Source: Bradyrhizobium japonicum USDA 6 (GTDB lineage: Bacteria > Pseudomonadota > Alphaproteobacteria > Rhizobiales > Xanthobacteraceae). Taken from it: DNA of 64,000 nucleotides. Location: NCBI RefSeq assembly GCF_000284375.1, contig NC_017249.1, positions 7,123,001-7,187,000 on the forward strand, written 5' to 3'. Of this stretch, positions 16,878-25,455 are shown piece after piece. The notes beneath the pieces are model-generated. The model saw only the letters and a list, made by a program, of their open reading frames with translations, did no database searches and was not told the DNA's origin. Position numbers and translations under genes: made by a program. Position 1 is the first letter of the stretch. Each line of letters opens with the position of its first letter.

Positions 16878-17339
16878 ATGCCGGACCTCGACGCCATCGA
16901 CCGGAAAATCCTCGCTTTGCTCCAGAACGACAGCCGGCTGACCATGCAGGAGCTGGCCGACAAGGTCGGGCTCTCGGTGTCGCCCTGCCATCGCCGGGTC
17001 AAGCTGCTGGAGGAGCGCGGGGTCATCAGCCGCTACATCGCCACCGTCGACCAGAAGGCGCTGGGGCTGCATGTCAGCGTCTTCATCTCGATCAAGCTGG
17101 CGCGGCAGAAGGAGGAGGATCTCAACCGTTTCGCCCGCGCGATCTCGAAATGGGACGAGGTGCTGGAGTGCTATCTGATGACCGGCAATCGCGACTATCT
17201 CCTGCGCGTGGTGGCGGCCGACCTCGCCTCCTACGAGACCTTCCTAAAGACCAAGCTGACCCGGCTCGACGGCATTGCCTCGATCGAGTCGAGCTTTGCG
17301 CTGAGCCAGGTCAAATATTCGATCGCCCTGCCGGTCTGA
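16878..17339 (+). CDS. Lrp/AsnC family transcriptional regulator
   Basis: A 153-aa feast/famine regulator. The N-terminal helix-turn-helix is LDAIDRKILALLQNDSRLTMQELADKVGLSVSPCHRRVKLLEERGVI. It is followed by the RAM ligand domain, with VLECYLMTGNRDYLLRVVAADLASYE. The start ATG at 16878 lies in CCCAATGCCGG. It diverges from the E1-like gene and most likely regulates it in response to an amino acid. The protein has the usual family length. Confidence 0.9.
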   Translation: MPDLDAIDRKILALLQNDSRLTMQELADKVGLSVSPCHRRVKLLEERGVISRYIATVDQKALGLHVSVFISIKLARQKEEDLNRFARAISKWDEVLECYLMTGNRDYLLRVVAADLASYETFLKTKLTRLDGIASIESSFALSQVKYSIALPV

Positions 17340-17435
17340 CGGCGCCGCCGGGCTATTTCGGAACCGGCGTCACATGGGCGCAATAAACCCCGCCGATGGT
17401 CACGGGCGACAGGCACCCTGCCGAAAGAAGGACCC

Positions 17436-18356
17436 ATGACCGCATCCGATCGCACCCCTGAAATGGCCAAACGCGAGCGCATCATCCGGGAAATGACCGA
17501 CGATCTCGACGAAGAGCTGGAGATGGAGCTCGATGACAGCAGGCTCGACGAACTGCTGGACGAGACGGACGCGCTCCGCCCGACGGTAGATCGCAGGATC
17601 TATTTCCGGGAATTGCTCCGCCTCCAGGGCGAACTGGTCAAGCTCCAGGACTGGGTACAGAGCGAGAAGAAGAAGGTCGTGGTGCTGTTCGAGGGCCGCG
17701 ACTCCGCCGGCAAGGGCGGCGTCATCAAGCGCATCACCCAGCGCCTCAATCCCCGCATCTGCCGTGTCGCCGCGCTCCCCGCCCCGAGCGAGCGCGAGCG
17801 CACGCAATGGTATTTCCAGCGCTATGTGTCGCATTTGCCGGCCGGCGGCGAGATCGTGCTGTTCGACCGCAGCTGGTACAACCGCGCCGGCGTCGAGCGC
17901 GTGATGGGCTTCTGCACCGACGAGCAATACCAGGAATTCTTCAAGACGGTGCCTGAGTTCGAGCGGATGCTGATCCGCTCCGGCATCATCCTGGTCAAAT
18001 ACTGGTTCTCGATCACCGACGACGAACAGCAGTTCCGCTTCACCATGCGCATCAAGGATCCTCTGAAGCAGTGGAAGCTGAGCCCGATGGACGTCGAGGC
18101 GCGCAGCCGCTGGGAAGCCTACACCAAGGCCAAGGAGACGATGCTGGAGCACACGCATCTGCCGGACTCGCCGTGGTGGATCGTCGACGCCGTCGACAAG
18201 AAGCGCGCCCGCCTCAACTGCATCGCGCATCTGCTCAGCCAGATGCCGTACCAGGAGGTCGCCCGCGTGCCCGTGGTGCTGCCGCCCCGCGTCCGCAACC
18301 CCGACTATCACCGCGGCCCGATTCCGCCGGAGATGTACGTGCCGTCGAAATACTGA
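17436..18356 (+). CDS. ppk2: polyphosphate kinase 2 (PPK2 family)
   Basis: A 306-aa class I PPK2 enzyme that transfers phosphate between polyphosphate and nucleoside diphosphates. The Walker A region is FEGRDSAGKGGVIKRI about residue 88 and the Walker B/lid region is VLFDRSWYNRAGVERVMGFC. KDPLKQWKLSPMD and WWIVDAVDKKRARLNCI are conserved downstream. An acidic N-terminal extension (DDLDEELEMELDD) precedes the core. The ATG at 17436 is preceded by AAGAAGGA. It looks monocistronic and ends before a palindromic repeat. Confidence 0.92.
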   Translation: MTASDRTPEMAKRERIIREMTDDLDEELEMELDDSRLDELLDETDALRPTVDRRIYFRELLRLQGELVKLQDWVQSEKKKVVVLFEGRDSAGKGGVIKRITQRLNPRICRVAALPAPSERERTQWYFQRYVSHLPAGGEIVLFDRSWYNRAGVERVMGFCTDEQYQEFFKTVPEFERMLIRSGIILVKYWFSITDDEQQFRFTMRIKDPLKQWKLSPMDVEARSRWEAYTKAKETMLEHTHLPDSPWWIVDAVDKKRARLNCIAHLLSQMPYQEVARVPVVLPPRVRNPDYHRGPIPPEMYVPSKY

Positions 18357-18366
18357 CGGAGATTTC

Positions 18367-18457
18367 GTAGGGTGGGCAGAGGCGCAGCGCGCCGTGCCCG
18401 CCATGCGTCCGCGTTCGTGGTGAGAATGGTGGGCACGCTACGCTTTGCCCACCCTAC
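18367..18457. repeat. inverted repeat, GTAGGGTGGGC family
   Basis: GTAGGGTGGGCA at 18367-18378 and TGCCCACCCTAC at 18446-18457 are facing arms. It is a second copy of the element at 12435-12522 and lies between two convergent genes. Confidence 0.8.
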
Positions 18458-18464
18458 GGCACCG

Positions 18465-19544
18465 TCACCGCCACGGCTGCACGATGATTTTGGTATGCGC
18501 CTCCGGATTGGCGAGATCAGCGAACGCCTTCGCGACACCGTCGATGCCCACTTCAGCGGTCACCATCGCGGCCGCATCCACCTGCCCTTCCGCGATCAGG
18601 CGCAGTGACGCCGCGAACTCATCCGGCGTGTAGCCGAGCACATATTGAACGTTGAGCTCCTTCATGATGCCGAGCATGGGTTCGCTCCTGTCGGTCTCCA
18701 TGCAGACGCCGACCACCACGATGCGCGCGTCACGCGGGGCGCCCTCGAACACCTGCTGCAACAGGCCGGGCACGCCGACGCATTCGAAGATGATCGCGGG
18801 CTTCAGCGCCGGCAGCATGGCCTGGAACGGCGGCCGCGCCGCCTTCTCAGCCTCCGACATCTGCGCGTGCTCGGCCCAGGTCGCGTAGGGCTGCGACACC
18901 CTGGGATCGACGACGATATCGGCGCCGAGCCTTGCCGCCAGCGCACGCCGCGCTGGCGAATAGTCGGCGGCGACGATCGGGTGCAGGCCCTTGATCCTCA
19001 GCGCCGCGATCACCGCGAGGCCGACCGGGCCGCAGCCGATCACGAGCGGCACCTCGCCGCCCCGAATGTTGGCCTTCGCCACGGCGTGGACGCCGACGGC
19101 GAGCGGCTCGGTCAGCGCCGCATGTTCGGGCGCGAGACCGTTTGGCACTTCGAGCAGCAGCGGCTCGCTCAAAATCATCTGCTCCGCATAGCCGCCGACA
19201 AAATCGTTGGAATAGCCGATCCCCTTGATGCCCTCCGCCGTCACCAGCGCGGGCAGCGAGCAGACATGCGTCCCCGGCTTGAGCTTGCGTTCGGTGCCGG
19301 GGCCGTAATCGACGATCTCGCAGCAGAACTCGTGACCGAACACGACGTCGCGCGACAGGTCCATCGGTGTGCGCCCGGTCTTCTTCGCCATCTCCACCAT
19401 GCGGGGAGCATGCTGGCGCGCGTGCAGGTCGGAGCCGCAGATGCCGCAGGCGAGCGTCCTGACCAGCACCTGACCGTTGCCCGGCTTCGGCTCGGCCATC
19501 CGGTCGACGACAATCTCACCGTTCCTGAAAATCGCAGCACGCAT
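18465..19544 (-). CDS. zinc-dependent alcohol dehydrogenase (threonine/sorbitol dehydrogenase-like MDR)
   Basis: A 359-aa medium-chain dehydrogenase/reductase. The catalytic zinc site is in ACGICGSDLHAR (Cys about residue 34) and VFGHEFCCEIVDYG (His-Glu). The Rossmann motif is VIGCGPVGLAVIAAL about residue 167. The structural-zinc four-cysteine loop of classical ADH is not apparent, since the region reads HVCSLPALVTAEGIKG. The start at 19544 has a GGGAGGAG ribosome site. Substrate unknown. Confidence 0.85.
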   Translation of the reverse strand: MRAAIFRNGEIVVDRMAEPKPGNGQVLVRTLACGICGSDLHARQHAPRMVEMAKKTGRTPMDLSRDVVFGHEFCCEIVDYGPGTERKLKPGTHVCSLPALVTAEGIKGIGYSNDFVGGYAEQMILSEPLLLEVPNGLAPEHAALTEPLAVGVHAVAKANIRGGEVPLVIGCGPVGLAVIAALRIKGLHPIVAADYSPARRALAARLGADIVVDPRVSQPYATWAEHAQMSEAEKAARPPFQAMLPALKPAIIFECVGVPGLLQQVFEGAPRDARIVVVGVCMETDRSEPMLGIMKELNVQYVLGYTPDEFAASLRLIAEGQVDAAAMVTAEVGIDGVAKAFADLANPEAHTKIIVQPWR

Positions 19545-19604
19545 CCGGCTCCTCCCGTGTTGTTGGAGCCGTTGATAGCACGAAGCGGAAGCTGCGAACT
19601 TGCG

Positions 19605-20546
19605 TCAGGGGTTCGGGGAACGCTCTTCCAGCACCAGCAGCTGGGCGCGGCGGATGCGCTCGCGATGGGCGATGTAGAGACCGCTGGCGACGATGAAGGC
19701 AGCGCCAGTGACGGTCCAGACGTCAGGCAGTTCGCCGAACAGGAAGAAGCCCAGAATGCTGACCCACAGCAACTGCGTGTAGGAGAACGGCGCCAGCACC
19801 GAGGCATCGCCGTAGCGATAGGCCAGCACGATGATCCACTGGCCCACGGTGGACGCGACGCCGATCACGATGCCGAGCCCGATCGCGGTCCAGCTCGGCG
19901 CCACCCAGACGAACGGCACCATCAGGCTGAGGATCGCAACGCCCGTGAGCGCCGAATAGGCCATGGTGGTGAGGACGGCTTCGCGCCCGCTCATCATGCG
20001 CGTCAGGATCAGCGCAGCAGCCCAGCAGAATGCCGAGATGATCGGGAAGAACGCGGCGGCGTGAAACGCATTGGAGCCCGGACGCAGGATGATCAACACG
20101 CCGATGAGACCGATCGCGGTCGCGATCCAGCGGCGCATGCCGACCTTCTCGCTCAGGAAGATGATCGACAGCGCGGTGACGAACAGCGGCGAGACGAAGC
20201 CGGTGGCCGAGGCTTCCGCGATGGGGAGGAAACGGAGCCCGGTGATGAAGAACAGCGACGAGCCGAGCAGCGCCGCACCGCGCATCAGCTGAAGGCCGAG
20301 GCGCTCGGTGTGCATGGCATGCAGCGGCGAGCCCGGCAGCATCACCGGCGTGAACATCAGCGCGAACGTCACGAAGCGGATCCAGGTGATCTCGATCGAC
20401 GGCAGGCTCGTCGACAGATACTTCGCGGTGACGTCGGAGCAGCCAAGGAATACCGTCGACAGCAGCACCAGCGCGATGCCCTTGAAGGGATGATCGACGC
20501 GCGCAGGCGCGCGGCGAGCCTCCTGCTTCTTCTCCGGCACGGGCAT
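19605..20546 (-). CDS. EamA/DMT superfamily transporter
   Basis: A 313-aa ten-helix drug/metabolite transporter. Two EamA repeats are visible, the first from FKGIALVLLSTVFLGCSDVTAKYL and the second from AFFPIISAFCWAAALILTRMM. LAPFSYTQLLWVSILGFFLFGELPD is the conserved end of repeat two. I chose the ATG at 20546 (MPVPEKKQEARR); upstream in-frame sequence is not membrane-like. The exported solute is unknown. Confidence 0.87.
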   Translation of the reverse strand: MPVPEKKQEARRAPARVDHPFKGIALVLLSTVFLGCSDVTAKYLSTSLPSIEITWIRFVTFALMFTPVMLPGSPLHAMHTERLGLQLMRGAALLGSSLFFITGLRFLPIAEASATGFVSPLFVTALSIIFLSEKVGMRRWIATAIGLIGVLIILRPGSNAFHAAAFFPIISAFCWAAALILTRMMSGREAVLTTMAYSALTGVAILSLMVPFVWVAPSWTAIGLGIVIGVASTVGQWIIVLAYRYGDASVLAPFSYTQLLWVSILGFFLFGELPDVWTVTGAAFIVASGLYIAHRERIRRAQLLVLEERSPNP

Positions 20547-20733
20547 GGGAATACTGTCGAGCCTTGCGGCTGCGGCGGGCGGCGGTGTCACGGCTGGAAC
20601 CTGGGAAAACGACGATTCGGGAACGATCGTAAAAACGACAATTGCGCCGCTTTCACAACTTCCGAAAACAGGATGCCGATATGCGCTGACGACCCCGCGC
20701 GTCAATACTCCATTAATAATAGGCGTTTGTGCA

Positions 20734-21573
20734 CTACAGCATGGGCAGACTGCGCGGTTTCGGACCGCGCGGAAACGCCGCATCGAGCGCCGAAATCTCC
20801 TCTTTCGTCAGCACGAGCTCGCCGGCCGCCGCATTCTCGCCGGCATGTTCCGCGGACGAGGCCTTCGGGATCGCGAACACCGTAGTTGCACGGGTGAGGA
20901 AGCTCAGCGCGACCTGCCGCGGTGTCACACGACGCGCCTCCGCGATGCGTGCCAGCACCGCGCCTCCCTTGCTGCTGCTTGCGGGAAAATCGTCGTGGCC
21001 GAACGGAGAGTATGCGACGACAGCGACGCCATGCTTCTCGCACCACGGGATCACCGCATGCTCGATCGCGCGCTCCTTGAGATGATAGAGCACTTGATTG
21101 CACGCGATGCGGCCCTCGCCGGAGACGTCGAGAATGTCGTCGAGATCGTCGGCGTCGAAATTGGAGACGCCCCAGGATTTGATCTTGCCGTCCTTCACCA
21201 ACTCCTCGAACGCCGCGACGGTGTCCTCGAGCGGATAGGAACCGCGCCAGTGCAGCAGATAGCAGTCGAGACGATCGGTCTTCAGCCGCCTCAGCGAACG
21301 TTCGCACGCCGTGATGGTGCCGCCGCGCGAGGCGTTGCTCGGCAGCACCTTCGAGACAAGGAACACCTCATCGCGGCGGCCTGCGATTGCATCCGCGATG
21401 ACGAGCTCGGCATCGCCGTACATCTCGGCAGTGTCGATGTGGGTCATGCCGAGATCGAGCCCGCGCTGAAGCGCCGCGATCGCGCGCTTGCGGTCGCCAT
21501 GATCGAGATACCAGGTGCCCTGCCCGATGACGGAGACGTTCGCGCCGGTCCTGCCGAAGGGTTTTGTGTTCAT
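20734..21573 (-). CDS. aldo/keto reductase
   Basis: A 279-aa (alpha/beta)8-barrel NADPH oxidoreductase. It has GMTHIDTAEMYGDAE with the catalytic Asp and Tyr, FLVSKVLP with the Lys, and LDCYLLHWRG with the His. KSWGVSNFDADDL and the cofactor-binding IPKASSAEHAGENAAA follow. The start ATG at 21573 is 8 bp past the stop of the SMP-30-like gene, so the two are cotranscribed. The pair could reduce a sugar or an aldehyde and hydrolyse a lactone in one route (inference). Confidence 0.88.
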   Translation of the reverse strand: MNTKPFGRTGANVSVIGQGTWYLDHGDRKRAIAALQRGLDLGMTHIDTAEMYGDAELVIADAIAGRRDEVFLVSKVLPSNASRGGTITACERSLRRLKTDRLDCYLLHWRGSYPLEDTVAAFEELVKDGKIKSWGVSNFDADDLDDILDVSGEGRIACNQVLYHLKERAIEHAVIPWCEKHGVAVVAYSPFGHDDFPASSSKGGAVLARIAEARRVTPRQVALSFLTRATTVFAIPKASSAEHAGENAAAGELVLTKEEISALDAAFPRGPKPRSLPML

Positions 21574-21581
21574 GTCAAAGC

Positions 21582-22481
21582 TCACAATCCGCTGATATCC
21601 GCAACCAGCACGCTGCCGGTCCCTGACTCCGTGATATAGAGCCGATCTTTCTTCGCGCCACCGATGGCGACATTGGTGCAGCTCGGACCCGCGCACGACT
21701 TGATCCGCGCGATCAGCTCTCCGTTCGGCGCGAACACGAAGACGTGGCCGAGCGAGGCGTGGCCGACGAACAGGCGACCGGCCGCGTCCATGGTCATGCC
21801 GTCAGGACCGCTGGTGCCGAACAGCGAGCAGAAGCGGCCGACCTTCGACACGCTGCCGTCCTTCATGAACGGCAACCGCCACACCGCATTGTCGCGGGTC
21901 ATGGCGACGAACAGCACGGTTTCGCTGGGGTCGAGCACCAGGCCGTTCGGGCTGATGCCGGTGTCGAGCAGGCAATCGAGCCGGCCGCCCGGCGTCAGGC
22001 GATAGACACGGCCGCTTGCGTCGTGCAGGCCGGTCTGGCCCTGATCGGTGAACAAGATGTCGCCGTTGGAGGCGAGATGCAGATCGTTGCAGCCACGGAA
22101 CGATTCCGAGTTGCGCGCGGTCAGGACGGGCCTGATGCGCCCTGCCCCGGCGTCGAGCTCCATGATGCCGTGCATGTAGTCGGCCACGAGGATGCGGCCG
22201 TCGGCGGCGATCTTCAACCCGTTTGGCCAGCCCTCATATTCGATCACGAGCGACCACGCGCCATCAGGCGCGATGCGGAAGATGCGGCCGAAGGGAATGT
22301 CGACGATGTAGAGGTTGCCGTCTTTGTCGAACGACGGCCCTTCGACAAAACTATCGGTCGGCACACCCGGGCGGTTGGCCTCCGCCCAATCGGTCCGCAC
22401 GCCCTTGCGGCGGAATTGGTCCGGCATGGTGGAGAAGATCTTGGTTTCGATCAGGCGCGGCGGCGTTTCCAGGTACATCAT
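21582..22481 (-). CDS. SMP-30/gluconolactonase/LRE family protein
   Basis: A 299-aa beta-propeller lactonase relative. Motifs are SFVEGPSFDKDGNLYIVDIPFGRIFRI (metal Glu), CNDLHLASNGDILFTDQGQ, ISPNGLVLDPSETVLFVA and GPDGMTMDAAGRLFVGH. Two ATGs (22481 and 22478) start the protein; sequence upstream is repeat. It leads a two-gene operon with the aldo/keto reductase and resembles the lactonase at 11445 only at family level. Confidence 0.83.
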   Translation of the reverse strand: MMYLETPPRLIETKIFSTMPDQFRRKGVRTDWAEANRPGVPTDSFVEGPSFDKDGNLYIVDIPFGRIFRIAPDGAWSLVIEYEGWPNGLKIAADGRILVADYMHGIMELDAGAGRIRPVLTARNSESFRGCNDLHLASNGDILFTDQGQTGLHDASGRVYRLTPGGRLDCLLDTGISPNGLVLDPSETVLFVAMTRDNAVWRLPFMKDGSVSKVGRFCSLFGTSGPDGMTMDAAGRLFVGHASLGHVFVFAPNGELIARIKSCAGPSCTNVAIGGAKKDRLYITESGTGSVLVADISGL

Positions 22482-22580
22482 TTGTTGTTTTTGTGACTGT
22501 TGAGGGGGAGTGCGCGGGAACATAGGGCACAATCGCGGGCGCGTCGATTGGGCGAAGGACATGGCTGCGTCCACGTCACT

Positions 22581-22715
22581 CTCGTGTCCCGGATGCGCTG
22601 CAGCGTGAAACGCTGCTGCGCAGAGTCGGGACCCAGAATGGCCAAACACTCTGCTGTTAGATGGGCCCGGCTCTGCAGCGCATCACTTCGTGCTGCGCAA
22701 CGTCCGGGGCACGAG
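22581..22715. repeat. long imperfect inverted repeat
   Basis: CTCGTGTCCCGGATGCGCTGC at the left faces GCGCAACGTCCGGGGCACGAG at the right, about 135 bp overall, with an inner GCTGCTGCGCAGAGTC / GGCTCTGCAGCGCATC pair. It lies between nasC and the SMP-30 gene, carries no open frame of interest, and looks like another Bradyrhizobium interspersed element. Confidence 0.7.
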
Positions 22716-22741
22716 ACCGCCTCCCAGTCTGGAGAGATCCC

Positions 22742-25441
22742 CTACCCCGCCGCGACCTTCGCCTGCTTCGCCGGAGCGACTTCCGTCGTCGCGATGAGCC
22801 GCTTCAGCTCGGGGATACATGACCCGCAATTGGTGCCGGCCTTGAGCTTGGCGCCGATCTCGGCCGCCGTGCGCGCGCCGCTCGCGATGGTGTCGCAGAT
22901 GGTGCCGCGGCCGACGCCGAAGCAGGCGCAGACGATGGGGCCGGTCGAGGCCGCGCCCTCCGTCGATTTGCCTGACAGCAGCATGCGCCGCTGCTCGTCG
23001 GTGACGTGGTCGGCCACGAACAGGCTCTTCACCACCTCCCAGTCGCCGGCGTCATGCGCGGGGCCGACGAACAGGCATGTCTCGATGCGGTCGCCTGCGA
23101 ACGAGGCCGCGCGATAAACGCCGCCGCCGAAGTCGCGATAGTCGGCGACGTCCTCACCGGCGACGCCGTCGAGCCAGGCCGGCCAGCGCGACAGATCCGC
23201 ATTGTCGGCGAAGAGATAGCCGAAGCCGCCCGTAACCGTGACACGGGTCCACATCAGGTTCGGCGGCAGATCGAGCTGTTTGCGCGACAGCGCGAAGCCG
23301 CGGAAGACGTATTCATAGGGCGAGATCGCCGCCGGCGTGGCTTTCGACTCCGGCTGGCCCGAGAACGGATCGGTGAAGGACTGCACGAGCGCCCCGACGC
23401 GGCCGTGCGAGGCGTTCATCGCGCTCCAGTGGATCGGCGCGAACAGCGTGCCACGCTGCTGACGGTCGCTGACGACGACCTTCAGGATGCACTGGCCGTA
23501 ATCGGTGGTGATGCGGGCGTAGCCGTCATGCAAGATGCCGTATTTGCTGGCATCATCAGGGTGGATCTCGACGAACGGTTCCGGCAGATGCGCGCCGAGA
23601 CGCTGGCTCAGCCCCGTGCGCGTCATGGTGTGCCACTGGTCGCGGATGCGTCCGGTGTTGAGCCGCAGCGGGCGCGACGGGCCGGTCTCGCCGCGCAGTG
23701 ACGGCACCTCCGGCGCGACGAAGCGGCCTTTGCCGTCATTGGTGAAGAAGCCGCCGCTCGCGAAGAAGCGCTCGCTCGACGCCTGCCCCTCGCGCACCGG
23801 CCACTGAACCGGCTTCAACGCATCGAACGCTTCATCGGACAGCGAGGTGAGCCCGCTGATGTCGAAATCGCGGCTACCATCGTTCTCGAACGCCGAGAGC
23901 GCGGCATGCTCGCGGAAAATATCAGCGGCGGATTTGTAGTTGAAGCTGTCGCCGAAGCCGAGCCGCTTTGCGGTCTCGCTCAGAATCCACCAGTCGGGCC
24001 GCGCCTCGCCCGGCGCCGGCAGGAACGAGCGCTGGCGCGAGATGCGCCGTTCGGAGTTGGTCACCGTGCCGGACTTCTCGCCCCAGGCTAGCGCGGGCAG
24101 CAGCACATGCGGCCCCGCCTCGACCGTGTCGTTGGAGAGCACGTTCTCGGAGACGACAAACAGCTCGAGCTTCTTCAGCGCCTCACGCACGAAATCCGCA
24201 TCGGGAAGCGACACCGCGGGGTTGGTGCCCATCACCCACAGCGCCTTGACCTCGCCGCGGTTGATTGCCTCGAACAACTGCACCGCCTTCAATCCCTCAT
24301 GGGTCGCGATGCGCGGCGCCTTCCAGAACCGCCGCACACGATCGATGTCCGGCGGCGTGAAGCTCATGTGTGCGGCGAGCATATTGGCGAGGCCGCCGAC
24401 CTCGCGGCCGCCCATCGCGTTGGGCTGGCCGGTGAGCGAGAACGGCGAGGCGCCCGGCTTGCCGATGCGCCCCGTGGCGAGATGGCAGTTCAGGATCGCG
24501 TTGACCTTGTCGGTCCCCTGCGCCGACTGGTTGACGCCCTGCGAGTAGAGCGTGACGACGCGCTCGGTGTCGCGGAACATCTTGAAGAAGGCGGCGACGT
24601 CCTGTTCGGACAGGCCCGTCGCCAGCGCGGTCGCGGTGACACTGCCGGCGATGTTGCGCGCGCGCGCCAGCGCGTCATCGAAGCCCGACGTGTTCTGCGC
24701 GATGTAATCCTGGTCGAGCGCGCCATTGTCGGCGAGATGGACGAACAGGCCGGAGAACAGCGCGGTGTCGGTACCGGGCTTGAGGCCGAGGAACAGATCG
24801 ACATCGCTGGCCGTGTCGGTACGGCGCGGATCGATCACGATCATGCGCGCGCCGCGCTCCTGCCGATTCTTCAACATGCGCTGGAACAGCACCGGATGGC
24901 ACCAGGCGGCATTCGAGCCGACGAACACCAGAAGGTCGGCCTGGTCGAGATCCTCGTAGCAGCCCGGCACGGTGTCCGCACCGAAGGCACGGCGATGGCC
25001 GGCCACCGAGGACGACATGCAGAGCCGCGAATTGGTGTCGACATTGGCCGTGCCGACAAAGCCCTTCATCAGCTTGTTGGCGACGTAATAGTCCTCGGTC
25101 AGGAGCTGACCCGAGAGATAGAACGCGACCGCGTCGGCGCCGTCGCGCGCTACGATGTGCTGCATGCGATGGGCGACGTGGTCGAGTGCATCGCTCCAGG
25201 CGACGCGTTCCATCACCCCCTTGCAGCGGATCATCGGATAGAGCAGCCGGCTCTCCAGCCCGACGGTCTCGCCGAGCGCCGAGCCCTTGGAGCACAGCCG
25301 GCCGAAATTGGCGGGATGATCCGGGTCGCCCGCGATCGCCGCGCCACCGTTGCCGTCGGGCGTCGCCAGCACGCCGCAGCCGACGCCACAATAGGGACAG
25401 GTCGTCTTGGTGGCGCGGAGCGTGGGATCGATCGCCGTCAT
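22742..25441 (-). CDS. nasC: assimilatory nitrate reductase catalytic subunit
   Basis: An 899-aa cytoplasmic molybdopterin (bis-MGD) enzyme that reduces nitrate to nitrite. The N-terminal [4Fe-4S] motif is CPYCGVGCGVL...RLCSKG. The Mo-cofactor core includes NSRLCMSSSVAGHRRAFG and VGSNAAWCHPVLF. The C-terminus carries a BFD-like [2Fe-2S] domain, CACFGVGRGTI...TNCGSCIPELKRL, typical of NADH-linked Nas enzymes. The ATG at 25441 is 14 bp past flp. It is the last gene of the narK-globin-flp-nasC operon, the layout described for B. japonicum, where Flp is thought to pass NAD(P)H electrons to NasC. Confidence 0.93.
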   Translation of the reverse strand: MTAIDPTLRATKTTCPYCGVGCGVLATPDGNGGAAIAGDPDHPANFGRLCSKGSALGETVGLESRLLYPMIRCKGVMERVAWSDALDHVAHRMQHIVARDGADAVAFYLSGQLLTEDYYVANKLMKGFVGTANVDTNSRLCMSSSVAGHRRAFGADTVPGCYEDLDQADLLVFVGSNAAWCHPVLFQRMLKNRQERGARMIVIDPRRTDTASDVDLFLGLKPGTDTALFSGLFVHLADNGALDQDYIAQNTSGFDDALARARNIAGSVTATALATGLSEQDVAAFFKMFRDTERVVTLYSQGVNQSAQGTDKVNAILNCHLATGRIGKPGASPFSLTGQPNAMGGREVGGLANMLAAHMSFTPPDIDRVRRFWKAPRIATHEGLKAVQLFEAINRGEVKALWVMGTNPAVSLPDADFVREALKKLELFVVSENVLSNDTVEAGPHVLLPALAWGEKSGTVTNSERRISRQRSFLPAPGEARPDWWILSETAKRLGFGDSFNYKSAADIFREHAALSAFENDGSRDFDISGLTSLSDEAFDALKPVQWPVREGQASSERFFASGGFFTNDGKGRFVAPEVPSLRGETGPSRPLRLNTGRIRDQWHTMTRTGLSQRLGAHLPEPFVEIHPDDASKYGILHDGYARITTDYGQCILKVVVSDRQQRGTLFAPIHWSAMNASHGRVGALVQSFTDPFSGQPESKATPAAISPYEYVFRGFALSRKQLDLPPNLMWTRVTVTGGFGYLFADNADLSRWPAWLDGVAGEDVADYRDFGGGVYRAASFAGDRIETCLFVGPAHDAGDWEVVKSLFVADHVTDEQRRMLLSGKSTEGAASTGPIVCACFGVGRGTICDTIASGARTAAEIGAKLKAGTNCGSCIPELKRLIATTEVAPAKQAKVAAG

Positions 25442-25455
25442 ATCGAGCTGCCTTA

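Noticed and set aside
18645..20885. 746-codon plus-strand open frame across the alcohol dehydrogenase and DMT permease genes
   Set aside because: It spans two real minus-strand genes and the gap between them, and its translation is low-complexity basic sequence with no motif.
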